This document shows positions 25,469-34,025 of a DNA stretch of 64,000 bases, one piece after another. The notes beneath the pieces are model-generated. The model ran no database searches. It saw only the letters and a list, made by a program, of their open reading frames with translations, and was not told the origin of the DNA. The DNA comes from Acinetobacter sp. WCHAc010034 (GTDB taxonomy: Bacteria; Pseudomonadota; Gammaproteobacteria; Pseudomonadales; Moraxellaceae), in assembly GCF_001696615.3 (NCBI RefSeq), contig NZ_CP032279.1, positions 3,410,001-3,474,000 of the forward strand, written 5' to 3'. Numbering within the stretch: position 1 is the stretch's first letter; every line of letters begins with the position of its first letter. The position numbers and the translations under genes are program-made.

Positions 25469-27565
25469 TTAGAACTTTTTCTCTACACTGAACAGCACGC
25501 TTGGAATCGCTTCATTGACGCGGGCTTGATACAGGCTGCCGTCCGCTGTGCTGCTGAGGCGCTCTTTATAATCGGTGCTTAAAATATTGCGCGCGTTGAC
25601 GGAAGCTGACCAGCCGCTGTCCAAGCGCTTGGTCAGGCTGAGATCCATATTTACGCGCTGATTGCTGGTGCGGTCATAAGGCTCATTGCTTAATCTGCGG
25701 GTATATTCAGGCGTATAATTCAAATTCGCGCTGGCGGAGATGCGCCACGGCTGGTAGCCGTAGGACAGGCCCGTGCTGGCAGTGTATGGGGCAACATCGC
25801 TGGCTAGGCGCTTGGCGCCATTGTCTGCTTCAATTTCCGCCCGCACGGTAGACAGCTGCGCATTCAGCATGAAAGAATGGCCATTTTCAGTTTGCTTCAG
25901 GGCATAGCGTCCGGCAACTTCTACCCCATAAGTCGCCGCATTGTCCTGATTATACGGCCGTTCTACAAAACGGCAGTCTGCGTCGCCTGCGGCGCATAAG
26001 CCGCCTTGCGCATTTTCATTGCGGATGGCTTTCTCAATATAGTCATTAATTTCGCGGTAATACGCCGTGATGTTCACGCCGCCTGCAGGAGTGTTATAGC
26101 CCAAAGTAGTTTCGTAGGCATTGATTTTTTCCGGCCTTAAGAATGGATTGCCGCCACGGTCAGGGTTGTTCAGCGTGCCGGCATCCGCATCGGCAGACAC
26201 CGAAACTGTCGGCAAGAGCTGATTGGCGCGCGGACTGCTGAATGCCTGGCTGATATTGGTCTGTAAAGACCAGCGGTCATCAAAATCAAAGCGGTGGGCA
26301 AGCACAGGGCTGAGGTGCTGATCACTGTAATCCACCAAGCCGGAACGGCTGATCCATTCCTGACGCGCGCCTAAGGTTAAGGTTTGGCGCGGTGTAAACT
26401 GCCAGCTGCCTTCGGCATACAGGGCATAGCGCTGCTCATCTAAAGCCGCGGCAATATTGCTTTCCAGCTCGCTGGCGCGCAAATCTGTACCGAACTTGAT
26501 TTGCTTGCTTTGATCAAACTTGCGCACGCCGTCATAGGCCAGCCCGTATTCATTTACCTGCTCATCAGTATAAGACTGCCTGAGCGCAGAACGGGGCAGC
26601 TCGGTTTCATTCTGCTGCTCTATGGACAGGCGGATTTTATCTGAATTGCCTTGATCCTTGCGTTCATAGCGGGTATTCAGGCGGATGCTGTCGTTTTTAT
26701 CTTCCTGAATTTGATCGCGCATGCTGCCTTCGCTTTCATTATTGCGCCAAAACAATTCTGCGATGACTTTCTGCTGATCGTCAATCAGGTATTCCGCGCG
26801 CGGGCTGATCATTTGCGAAGTCCGGTTGATTGTGCGCTTTTGTGTGGTGTTCAGGCCGCCAGTGTTTTGAATTTGGCTGACAGTAGTTGTGTCATTCCAC
26901 ATCTGATTGGCGGACAGGCTGTAAACCCATGCATCATCACGGCCATCCATCTGCAGGCTGATATTCTTGCGCTGCTCTTCGTTTGCATTTGATTTTGCAA
27001 TGTCATAGCCTGCGCGCGCCGTGCCGCTTAAGCGCGTGCCGTCCAAAGGCTCTTTTAAAATAATGTTGATGACCGCTGAAGAAGCAACTGAGGCCTGCGC
27101 GACACTCGGCTGCTTGGTAATTTCAATGCGTTCAATCATGTCGGGCGTAATGCTGTCGATGACAGACATGCCGCCGCGCGGGCCACCTTGCACAGGCTCG
27201 CCGTTAATTAAAAAAACTGGCGCGCCGCCGCCGCGGAAACGCATGCTGCCCGAACCGCCGCGCGGGCCTTGTCCGGCCGCGGGCATTTGAAAACCGGCTG
27301 CACGGCGCAGCGCATCATTTACCGACTGATCGCCGAATTTTTCCATTTCTTCACGGGTGACAATGGTTTTGGCCACCGCGCTGATGTCTGGATCTTTTTG
27401 CACAGCAGGCGCCTGTTCAACTTGAAAGCTTAAGGTCGGCAAGGTCTGCACGGCTTGCGGGCTGGCTGCCGGCGGCTCTTCCTGAGCTGCCCAGACAGAT
27501 GATGAAATGGTCAATACAGCATAACTTAAAGCGCTTAATTTTAAATATGGGTGCATGCGTTTCAT
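25469..27565 (-). CDS. TonB-dependent outer-membrane receptor
   Basis: A 698-residue outer-membrane transporter, probably for a siderophore or similar ligand. The signal peptide ends SSSVWA. The plug domain follows (about residues 55-170) with IVTREEMEKFGDQSVNDALRRAAGF, a Gly-rich GPRGGSGSMRFRGGGAPVFLINGEP segment and VINIILKEP. The rest is beta-barrel, ending in VLFSVEKKF with a C-terminal Phe as barrel proteins have. The ATG at 27565 is preferred over one five codons upstream. No Fur box is convincing upstream. Ligand unknown. Confidence 0.9.
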   Translation of the reverse strand: MKRMHPYLKLSALSYAVLTISSSVWAAQEEPPAASPQAVQTLPTLSFQVEQAPAVQKDPDISAVAKTIVTREEMEKFGDQSVNDALRRAAGFQMPAAGQGPRGGSGSMRFRGGGAPVFLINGEPVQGGPRGGMSVIDSITPDMIERIEITKQPSVAQASVASSAVINIILKEPLDGTRLSGTARAGYDIAKSNANEEQRKNISLQMDGRDDAWVYSLSANQMWNDTTTVSQIQNTGGLNTTQKRTINRTSQMISPRAEYLIDDQQKVIAELFWRNNESEGSMRDQIQEDKNDSIRLNTRYERKDQGNSDKIRLSIEQQNETELPRSALRQSYTDEQVNEYGLAYDGVRKFDQSKQIKFGTDLRASELESNIAAALDEQRYALYAEGSWQFTPRQTLTLGARQEWISRSGLVDYSDQHLSPVLAHRFDFDDRWSLQTNISQAFSSPRANQLLPTVSVSADADAGTLNNPDRGGNPFLRPEKINAYETTLGYNTPAGGVNITAYYREINDYIEKAIRNENAQGGLCAAGDADCRFVERPYNQDNAATYGVEVAGRYALKQTENGHSFMLNAQLSTVRAEIEADNGAKRLASDVAPYTASTGLSYGYQPWRISASANLNYTPEYTRRLSNEPYDRTSNQRVNMDLSLTKRLDSGWSASVNARNILSTDYKERLSSTADGSLYQARVNEAIPSVLFSVEKKF

Positions 27566-28023
27566 TATTCGGTGTGCCAAGTGTAATTTTGCGTAAGACT
27601 AGCTTAAAAATATGGAGAAACGTTGTGGAAGAATAGGATGCATCAAAAAATATTTTAAACTGGCCTATGGCAAAAAATTGATGATCATACGGCATCATAA
27701 AAAACTGATTTCCATATAAAAAATATGGTTTTTAGATTTTGAATCAGGTGCTCTTTGATCAGTATTTACAGGCTGGACTGCTAAGCGGTTAGGTTAAGAG
27801 CAGCTTCATTATTGCTTATAGATTTTTTGGGTGCAGATAGGCGGATGATTTATGCACTTTTAAGTTTATTTTACTTAACGCTGGGCCAGCAAAGGGATGA
27901 ACAGCATTGTTATGCAGAAAAGCCAATATCATATTGAATGTCAGAATATTTCCTCCTTAGAGCAAGCGGGCAGTGCAGGGAAGCAGCCTCCCTGCCTGTG
28001 CAACTATGCCGCTAATCGCACAG
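27566..28023. other. Intergenic region between TonB receptor and nasS
   Basis: No supported gene. It contains a weak hairpin CCATAT/ATATGG near 27712-27728 and GCAGGGA/TCCCTGC near 27973-27993, which may end nasTS transcription although it lacks a U-run. Confidence 0.4.
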
Positions 28024-29034
28024 CTAGCCTGCATAATCAACAATGCAGCGCTGGCAGATTTGAGCAATCTCCTGTGCGGTTTTTTGCTGCAGATGCGTGT
28101 TCTGCGGATGCCATTTTTCCATCATCTGAATCAGCCATGCAAAGTCTTCAGCCTTGGGCTGCGCGTCATCCTGCACAAAATTGCGGATGATGTTCTGAAT
28201 AGCGTAATATTTCTGCACATGCACGGTTGCAGAGCTTTCAAAGCGGATAATCCGGTAATCCGCCAGCATCTGCCAGACTTCGGCATAATCCTGCAGTGTT
28301 TTCAGTTCGCGCTGCGCTTTCTGAATGGCGGCGCTCAGGGCGGCCAGCGTATTGGGATTCTGCTGCGCCCATTCCTGCGTTACGGCCAGCACTTTATCGG
28401 CCACAGGCGGAATAATATTCTGGCTGGATGCCACCATTTGCCCAATGCCCAGCAGTTCCGCTTCAGTATTCCACGGCTCGCCGACGCAAAAACCGTCAAT
28501 CACCTGGCTTTTCATCGCTTCGACCATATACGGCGGCGGAATGATGCTCATCTGAATATTCTGCGCGGCGTCTTCATCCGCCATCGCCAGCCATTCTTTC
28601 AGGCAAAAATAGTGAATAGACTGCTGAAACACCGAGGCCAGCTGTAAAGGATGCTGATTTTGAATGGCCTTGACCACTTTTTCAGCCGCCTGCTGTTCAC
28701 TGTCCTGCACGCTGATGCCCAGATCGAAGCAGAGTTTTTGACTCAGGCTGATAAAGGCGCGGTTGACGCTGAGCACCAGCGGCGTCTGCAGCGGAATGCC
28801 CGGCTGATCTTCGGCAATGGCGGCTGCAGGCAGCAGGGCGGAAAGGCAGTGCGCCGCGTCTAAAAAGCCGTAGGCCAAGCGGTCCCTTAAGCTGGCCCAC
28901 GAGGCTTCGCGCTCTAAGCTGACCTCTAAGCCGGCCTGCTGGAAATAGCCCTGCCGGTCTGCCCAGAGAATTGCGGCGCAGTCGAGCAGCGGAATGTAGC
29001 CCAAATGCAGTTTGGTTTTTTCTAAAGATGCCAT
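28024..29034 (-). CDS. nasS: Nitrate-sensing protein NasS
   Basis: A 336-residue cytosolic protein related to the nitrate-binding proteins NrtA/NasF but without a signal peptide. The start LHLGYIPLLDCAAILWADRQGYF and the later DGFCVGEPWNTEAELLGIG segment are typical of the family. In the NasS-NasT system, NasS binds nitrate; in its absence NasS holds NasT inactive. It lies 2 bases after nasT in the same operon and next to the divergent nitrate assimilation genes, which fits that role. Confidence 0.9.
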   Translation of the reverse strand: MASLEKTKLHLGYIPLLDCAAILWADRQGYFQQAGLEVSLEREASWASLRDRLAYGFLDAAHCLSALLPAAAIAEDQPGIPLQTPLVLSVNRAFISLSQKLCFDLGISVQDSEQQAAEKVVKAIQNQHPLQLASVFQQSIHYFCLKEWLAMADEDAAQNIQMSIIPPPYMVEAMKSQVIDGFCVGEPWNTEAELLGIGQMVASSQNIIPPVADKVLAVTQEWAQQNPNTLAALSAAIQKAQRELKTLQDYAEVWQMLADYRIIRFESSATVHVQKYYAIQNIIRNFVQDDAQPKAEDFAWLIQMMEKWHPQNTHLQQKTAQEIAQICQRCIVDYAG

Positions 29035-29036
29035 GC

Positions 29037-29624
29037 TTATTCCTTAAATTGCGACTGCAGCAGTTCTTGCGCGTCAATCAGGCGGCGCGCCATTTCACCC
29101 ATGGTCATGCGGTGGCTCATGGCGCTTTTGCGCAGCAGCACAAAGGCCTGATCTTCGCTCAGCTGATGCATCTGCATCAGCATGACTTTGGCCTTTTCTA
29201 TGTCTTTGCGGTCAAACAGCTTGCATTTGGTTTCATTCAGGTCTTTCAGCAGCTTTTTATGCTTCTTGAACTGTTCGATTGAAATTTCCAAAATGCTTTC
29301 AAGCTTTTGCGGTTCTATGCCGTCCACAATGTAGGCGGTGACGCCGGCTTCAATGGCATTTTTAATGGTGTCTTTATGCGAGTTTTTGGTAAACAGCACG
29401 GTCGGCAGGTCAAACTGGCTGACGCAGCTTTCAATAATGTCGCGGTGCGGATGATCCATATCCAGCAAAATCACATCGGCATGCAGCTGCTGCAGGCCGG
29501 AGCTGTTCAAATGGTCAATCATCAGGCAGGCGACAACATCGAAGCCATGCTCAATTAGGGATGACTTGATAAAGGCTGAGCGCTCAAAATCGTCATCAAT
29601 CAGGGCTATTTTTAGATTTGGCAT
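29037..29624 (-). CDS. nasT: ANTAR-domain antiterminator NasT
   Basis: A 195-residue response-regulator-like RNA-binding protein. Residues 1-120 form a receiver-like domain (IALIDDDFERSAF, VILLDMDHP, VLFTKNS). Residues about 125-190 are the ANTAR domain, DRKDIEKAKVMLMQMHQLSEDQAFVLLRKSAMSHRMTMGEMARRLI. NasT binds a two-hairpin leader RNA and lets polymerase read into nitrate genes when NasS has nitrate bound. A matching leader lies across the divergent gap at 29947-29997. A sigma-54 promoter sits upstream. Confidence 0.93.
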   Translation of the reverse strand: MPNLKIALIDDDFERSAFIKSSLIEHGFDVVACLMIDHLNSSGLQQLHADVILLDMDHPHRDIIESCVSQFDLPTVLFTKNSHKDTIKNAIEAGVTAYIVDGIEPQKLESILEISIEQFKKHKKLLKDLNETKCKLFDRKDIEKAKVMLMQMHQLSEDQAFVLLRKSAMSHRMTMGEMARRLIDAQELLQSQFKE

Positions 29625-29666
29625 GCTGATACTGAGGCAAAGCCTGAAAAATATTTCTATTGATTA

Positions 29667-29682
29667 AGCAATTTTGGTGCCA
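29667..29682 (-). promoter_or_regulatory. Sigma-54 promoter of nasTS
   Basis: On the minus strand TGGCACCAAAATTGCT fits TGGCAC-N5-TTGCW exactly, with GG and GC 10 bases apart. The start would be near 29656, about 32 bases before the nasT ATG. Confidence 0.8.
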
Positions 29683-29744
29683 GAAGACTTGCAGGATTCC
29701 GCCGCCTTTAATCTTAAGCATTGAATTTAATTATTGAAGCTTCA

Positions 29745-29761
29745 TGCACCAGCATGATGCA
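29745..29761. promoter_or_regulatory. NtrC-like binding site 1
   Basis: TGCACCAGCATGATGCA has 7+7 dyad symmetry and differs from the enteric NtrC consensus TGCACYA-N3-TGGTGCA at one position. It is about 97 bp upstream of the nasT start and 190 bp upstream of the transporter start. Confidence 0.7.
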
Positions 29762-29803
29762 AAAGTGCGCCGAGAAAACGCAGCATCTTTCTGGGCGCCG
29801 GGC

Positions 29804-29820
29804 TGCACCGCTTTTGCGCT
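29804..29820. promoter_or_regulatory. NtrC-like binding site 2 (weak)
   Basis: TGCACCGCTTTTGCGCT keeps one good half-site. It is 59 bp centre-to-centre from site 1 and about 135 bp upstream of the plus-strand sigma-54 start, a usual distance for an enhancer. Confidence 0.4.
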
Positions 29821-29919
29821 TGAAGCGTGGAGGGAGTTCTGCACGCAGGCAGCTCAATTCAGCGCTTTTAAATTATTAAAATGATAATAAACAGATATTT
29901 ATAATTTATTTTTTGAAGT

Positions 29920-29935
29920 TGGCACAGCATATGCA
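29920..29935 (+). promoter_or_regulatory. Sigma-54 promoter of the nitrate operon
   Basis: TGGCACAGCATATGCA fits the -24/-12 pattern (TGGCAC and, in place of TTGCA, ATGCA) with correct spacing. The start is expected near 29946, directly before the first leader hairpin. Confidence 0.75.
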
Positions 29936-29946
29936 TTATTCACAGC

Positions 29947-29997
29947 GGGTCAAAGAAGACCCATAAAGTTTGTAAGAGGGCCAACGATGTCCGCTCT
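29947..29997 (+). promoter_or_regulatory. ANTAR (NasT) leader RNA, hairpins P1 and P2
   Basis: P1 is GGGTC-AAAGAA-GACCC (29947-29962), a perfect 5-bp stem with a hexaloop that has A at position 1 and G at position 4. P2 (29975-29997) is AGAGGGCC-AACGAT-GTCCGCTCT, with a bulge and one mismatch and again a hexaloop with A1 and G4. The linker is 12 bases. This is the two-hairpin signature known for ANTAR targets, and nasT is adjacent. A canonical U-run terminator downstream is not seen. Confidence 0.72.
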
Positions 29998-30031
29998 GAT
30001 CGAATCTATTGCGAAATTACCGCGCAGCTAG
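29987..30031 (+). CDS. Possible 14-residue leader peptide
   Basis: ATG to TAG encodes MSALIESIAKLPRS. AGAGGG lies 7 bases before the ATG and is itself the 5' arm of hairpin P2, so P2 would hide the ribosome site. The ORF also covers the 5' arm of a third hairpin (AATCTA at 30003 with TAGATT at 30029), and its stop is in that hairpin's 3' arm. This geometry suggests translation could affect leader folding. It may still be a chance ORF. Confidence 0.35.
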   Translation: MSALIESIAKLPRS

Positions 30032-30060
30032 ATTGCCTATGCGTTCAGTTCTGGAGGAAG

Positions 30061-31416
30061 ATGGCTATGTCTTCAACTTTAAATGCTAAAAAAGCGACAA
30101 AAATAAATCTATTCAACTTTAGTTCTTCAGCGATGCGGGCCTTCCACATGAGTTGGCTCGCTTTTTTTGTCTGCTTCTTTGCGTGGTTTGCCTGCGCGCC
30201 GCTTATGCCTGTGATTGCCGGCGAGTTTCATTTAACCAAAGATCAGATTGCCAATATCAATATCGCCGCTGTTGCGATCACCATTTTAGTCCGGCTGATT
30301 GTGGGGCCATTGTGCGATAAATACGGCCCGCGCAAAACCTATACCGCTTTGCTTATTATCGGCAGCATTCCAGTTTTTGGCGTCGCTTCCGCCAACAGCT
30401 ATGAATCCTTCCTGTTCTTCCGCTTACTGATCGGCGCGATTGGCGCAAGCTTCGTCATCACGCAGTACCACACCAGCATCATGTTTGCGCCGAATGTGGT
30501 GGGCACAGCCAATGCAGCCTCAGCCGGCTGGGGCAACGCCGGCGGCGGCGCAACGCAAGCGCTGATGCCGCTGCTGCTGTCCGCCATTGTGATGTTCGGC
30601 GTAGAGCAGGCAATGGGCTGGAGAATCGCTTTGCTGGTTCCGGGCCTGATGATGGTGATTGTCGGCTGCCTGTACTGGAAATTTACCCAAGACTGCCCGC
30701 AAGGCAACTTTAAGGAATTGCGCGCGCAAGGCATCAGTGTCGGCAGCGATAAAAAAGGCGGCATGGCGATTCTGATGCATGCAGCCCGCAACTACCGTGT
30801 CTGGATTCTGTTTGGCGCCTATGCTGCCTGCTTCGGCATTGAAATCTTCATCCACAACATTGTCGCAATGTACTACGTCGACACCTTTAAGTTTGGCCTG
30901 AAAGAAGCCGGCATGGCGGCGGGCATCTTCGGCTTGCTGGCGCTGTTTGCCCGCGCGCTGGGCGGGATTGTTTCAGACAAAGTCGCCCTGAAAAAAGGCC
31001 TGGATGGCCGCACCAAAGTGCTGTTCAGCATGATCTTGCTGGAAGGCTTATTCCTGATTGTGTTCTCGCAAATGAACAGCGCCATGCTGGCGATCCTCAC
31101 CATGACGGTATTTGCGCTGTTCACCCACATGGCCTGCGGCGCAACGTATGCCCTGGTGCCGTTCATTGACCGTGACGCCTTGGGCGGCGTGGCAGGCATT
31201 ATTGGCGCCGGCGGCAATGTCGGCGCAGTGGCGGCGGGCTTCCTGCTGAAAGGCATGCTGGACATTCAAACCACCTTAATGGTGCTCGGCGGCTTGGTGG
31301 TAATCGCTGCCAGCTGTGTGCTGATGATCCGTTTTTCGGTTGAGCATAAGGAAAAAGAGCAGCGCTTATTTGAACAGGCTGTCCATGAACGAAACATGGC
31401 TGAAGCGCAAAACTGA
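30061..31416 (+). CDS. Nitrate/nitrite MFS transporter (NarK/NasA type)
   Basis: A 451-residue inner-membrane nitrate importer of the nitrate/nitrite porter family with 12 hydrophobic segments. Signature stretches are WLAFFVCFFAWFACAPLMPVI in helix 1, RLIVGPLCDKYGPRKTY after helix 2, the nitrate-porter motif AASAGWGNAGGGATQ in helix 5 and GGNVGAVAAGFLL in helix 11. GGAGG is 4 bases before the ATG at 30061; a second ATG at 30067 is also possible. It is the first structural gene of the nitrate operon. Confidence 0.92.
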   Translation: MAMSSTLNAKKATKINLFNFSSSAMRAFHMSWLAFFVCFFAWFACAPLMPVIAGEFHLTKDQIANINIAAVAITILVRLIVGPLCDKYGPRKTYTALLIIGSIPVFGVASANSYESFLFFRLLIGAIGASFVITQYHTSIMFAPNVVGTANAASAGWGNAGGGATQALMPLLLSAIVMFGVEQAMGWRIALLVPGLMMVIVGCLYWKFTQDCPQGNFKELRAQGISVGSDKKGGMAILMHAARNYRVWILFGAYAACFGIEIFIHNIVAMYYVDTFKFGLKEAGMAAGIFGLLALFARALGGIVSDKVALKKGLDGRTKVLFSMILLEGLFLIVFSQMNSAMLAILTMTVFALFTHMACGATYALVPFIDRDALGGVAGIIGAGGNVGAVAAGFLLKGMLDIQTTLMVLGGLVVIAASCVLMIRFSVEHKEKEQRLFEQAVHERNMAEAQN

Positions 31417-31449
31417 GTCTAAGAAATAGCAATAATCCGGAGAAATAAT

Positions 31450-33996
31450 ATGAAAATCATCATGATCGGTCATGGCATGGTTGGCCACAAGTTTATCGAA
31501 TCTGTTTTAGAGCATGCAGGTGACGAGGTTGAAATCACCATCTTGGCAGAAGAACCGCGTTTGGCTTATGACCGTGTGCATTTGACTGAATATTTCAGCG
31601 GAAAATCGGCCAAAGATTTAACCCTGTGCCGTGCGGATTTTGCCGATGCTTACGGCATTGATCTGCGCCTCAGCACCAAAGCTGCAGCCATTGACCCGCT
31701 GAATAAAACCGTCACAACCGATCATGGCGATGTTCTGAGTTTTGATAAACTGGTGCTGGCAACCGGCTCCTATGCCTTTGTGCCGCCGATTCCGGGCAAT
31801 GACCGCGCCAACTGCTTCGTTTACCGCACCATTGAAGATCTGGATGCGATCCGCGCAGCCAGCTTAAGCGCTAAATCGGGCGTGGTGATTGGCGGCGGCC
31901 TGCTGGGCTTGGAAGCGGCCAAGGCGCTGCGCGACCTGAATTTGGCAACGCATGTGGTGGAGTTTGCGCCGCGCCTGATGGCGGTGCAGATAGATGATCT
32001 GGGCGGCAAGGTGCTGCGCTCTAAAATTGAAAATCTGGGGGTGAAAGTTCATACCCAGAAAGCCACATCCTGCATTGAAGATGGCGCATCGGCAGCGCAT
32101 GTGATGAAATTTGGCGACGGTTCGGAACTGGAAACCGACATTATTTTATTCTCTGCCGGGATCCGCCCGCGCGATGAGCTGGCGCGCCAAAGCGGGCTGG
32201 CCATTGGCGAACGCGGCGGGATTGCGGTGAATGATTACTGCCAAACTTCAAATCCGGACATTTACGCGATTGGCGAGTGCGCGCTGTGGCAGAACAAAAT
32301 TTACGGCTTGGTGGCGCCGGGCTACGACATGGCGCGCATTGCCGCCAAGCATGTGATGGAGCAGGCCTGCAGCGGCTTTGCCGGCGCGGACATGAGCACC
32401 AAGCTGAAGCTGATGGGGGGGGATGTCGCTTCCATCGGCGATGCGCACGCCATGACGCCGCATGCGCTGAGCTATTTCTATGCCGATGAAGACGCGCAAA
32501 TCTATAAAAAGATTGTGGTCAATGCCGAAAAAACCAGGCTGCTGGGCGCGGTGCTGGTCGGCTGCGCCAAGGAATACAGCGACCTGCTGCAGATGATGCT
32601 GAATGGGCTGGCGCTGCCGGAAAATCCTGAAAGCCTCATCATGCCGGGCTATGCGCAGTCCGGGGCAAAAGCCGGCGGCAGCGGGGTGGATCTGCTGCCG
32701 GACAGCGCAACCATCTGTTCATGCAATAACGTATCTAAAGCGGATATCTGCAGCGCTATTGCCGACGGTTCAACCTCGCTGGGCTCGCTGAAAAAATGCA
32801 CCAAAGCAGCCACGGCCTGCGGCGGCTGCGCGCCGCTGGTGACTCAGGTGCTGAAATCTGAACTGCAGCGCCAAGGCGTGACGGTTAACAATCATCTGTG
32901 CGAGCATTTCGCCTATTCGCGCCAGGAGCTGTATCACTTGGTGCGGGTCAATGAAATCAAGACTTTTGATGACCTGATTCAGCAGCATGGCCACGGCCTG
33001 GGCTGCGACATCTGCAAGCCGACGGCTGCCAATATTTTAGCTTCCTGCTGGAATGATTTTGTGCTGAAGCCAAGCCACGCCGGCCTGCAGGACAGCAATG
33101 ACTACTATCTGGGCAACATTCAAAAAGACGGTTCCTACTCGGTTGTGCCGCGCATGGCTGGCGGTGAAGTGACGCCAGACGGCTTAATTGCGGTGGGGCA
33201 AATTGCCAAAGAATACGGCTTGTACACCAAATTGACCGGCGGCCAGCGTGTTGATTTATTTGGCGCGCAAGTGCATCAGTTGCCTGAAATCTGGGAAAAG
33301 CTGATTAAGGCCGGCTTTGAGTCAGGCCATGCTTACGGCAAATCGCTGCGCACCGTGAAATCCTGCGTCGGCAGCACATGGTGCCGCTACGGGGTGGATG
33401 ATTCGGTCGGCTTAGCCATTTTTCTGGAAAACCGCTACAAAGGCCTGCGTTCACCGCACAAACTGAAAATGGCTGTGTCGGGCTGCACCCGCGAATGCGC
33501 CGAAGCGCAAAGCAAGGATGTTGGAGTGATTGCCACCGAAAAAGGCTGGAACCTCTACGTTTGCGGCAATGGTGGCATGAAGCCGCGCCATGCCGAACTT
33601 CTGGCCTCAGACCTGGATACGCAGACGCTGATCAAATATATTGACCGTTTCTTCATGTTCTATGTGCAGACCGCAGACCGCCTGCAGCGCACCAGCGTAT
33701 GGCGCGACAATATGGAAGGTGGACTGGATTACCTGAAAGATGTGGTGGTGCATGACTCTCTGGGCATCGCCGCTGAACTGGAGCGCCGCATGAGCCATGT
33801 GGTGGGAACTTATCAGGATGAATGGCGCACCGCAGTGGAAGATCCGGAAGTGCGCAAGCGCTTTGTAACCTTCATCAATGCCAAAGCCGAACAGCAGCAG
33901 GACCCGCATATTCAATTCGCTGCCGTCCGCGGTCAAATCCGTCCGAAGACCGATGCAGAGCGTGACGCTGCCCGCATTCCTGTTGTTGAAGCTTAA
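31450..33996 (+). CDS. nirB: Assimilatory NAD(P)H nitrite reductase large subunit
   Basis: Reduces nitrite to ammonium in the cytosol, 848 residues. The N-terminal FAD/NAD(P)H domain (MIIGHGMVGHKF region, GVVIGGGLLGLEAAKAL near residue 150) is followed by a BFD-like [2Fe-2S] domain with CSCNN near 423 and CGGCAP near 456. The C-terminal siroheme-[4Fe-4S] domain has SCVGSTWCRYG near 637 and SGCTRECAEAQ near 677. It sits 33 bases after the transporter. A run of eight G at 32415-32422 falls inside the coding sequence. The NirD partner is supplied by the next gene. Confidence 0.95.
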   Translation: MKIIMIGHGMVGHKFIESVLEHAGDEVEITILAEEPRLAYDRVHLTEYFSGKSAKDLTLCRADFADAYGIDLRLSTKAAAIDPLNKTVTTDHGDVLSFDKLVLATGSYAFVPPIPGNDRANCFVYRTIEDLDAIRAASLSAKSGVVIGGGLLGLEAAKALRDLNLATHVVEFAPRLMAVQIDDLGGKVLRSKIENLGVKVHTQKATSCIEDGASAAHVMKFGDGSELETDIILFSAGIRPRDELARQSGLAIGERGGIAVNDYCQTSNPDIYAIGECALWQNKIYGLVAPGYDMARIAAKHVMEQACSGFAGADMSTKLKLMGGDVASIGDAHAMTPHALSYFYADEDAQIYKKIVVNAEKTRLLGAVLVGCAKEYSDLLQMMLNGLALPENPESLIMPGYAQSGAKAGGSGVDLLPDSATICSCNNVSKADICSAIADGSTSLGSLKKCTKAATACGGCAPLVTQVLKSELQRQGVTVNNHLCEHFAYSRQELYHLVRVNEIKTFDDLIQQHGHGLGCDICKPTAANILASCWNDFVLKPSHAGLQDSNDYYLGNIQKDGSYSVVPRMAGGEVTPDGLIAVGQIAKEYGLYTKLTGGQRVDLFGAQVHQLPEIWEKLIKAGFESGHAYGKSLRTVKSCVGSTWCRYGVDDSVGLAIFLENRYKGLRSPHKLKMAVSGCTRECAEAQSKDVGVIATEKGWNLYVCGNGGMKPRHAELLASDLDTQTLIKYIDRFFMFYVQTADRLQRTSVWRDNMEGGLDYLKDVVVHDSLGIAAELERRMSHVVGTYQDEWRTAVEDPEVRKRFVTFINAKAEQQQDPHIQFAAVRGQIRPKTDAERDAARIPVVEA

Positions 33997-34025
33997 GCCG
34001 ATTGCCAGCCTAAAGGAGAATGAAG

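Larger units (their letters stand above)
29625..30060. promoter_or_regulatory. Divergent nasTS / nitrate-operon control region
   Basis: This 436-bp region holds a minus-strand sigma-54 promoter for nasTS, two NtrC-like sites, a plus-strand sigma-54 promoter, an ANTAR-type two-hairpin leader, a short leader ORF and a third hairpin just before the transporter gene. Each is listed separately. Confidence 0.75.

Noticed and set aside
27676..27700. Possible Fur box before the TonB receptor
   Set aside because: TTGATGATCATACGG shows too few matches to the 19-bp consensus and lies over 100 bases from the start.
28024..28647. Long plus-strand frame opposite nasS
   Set aside because: It is the complement of a clear NasS coding sequence; such antisense frames are common in this GC-biased third-position code.
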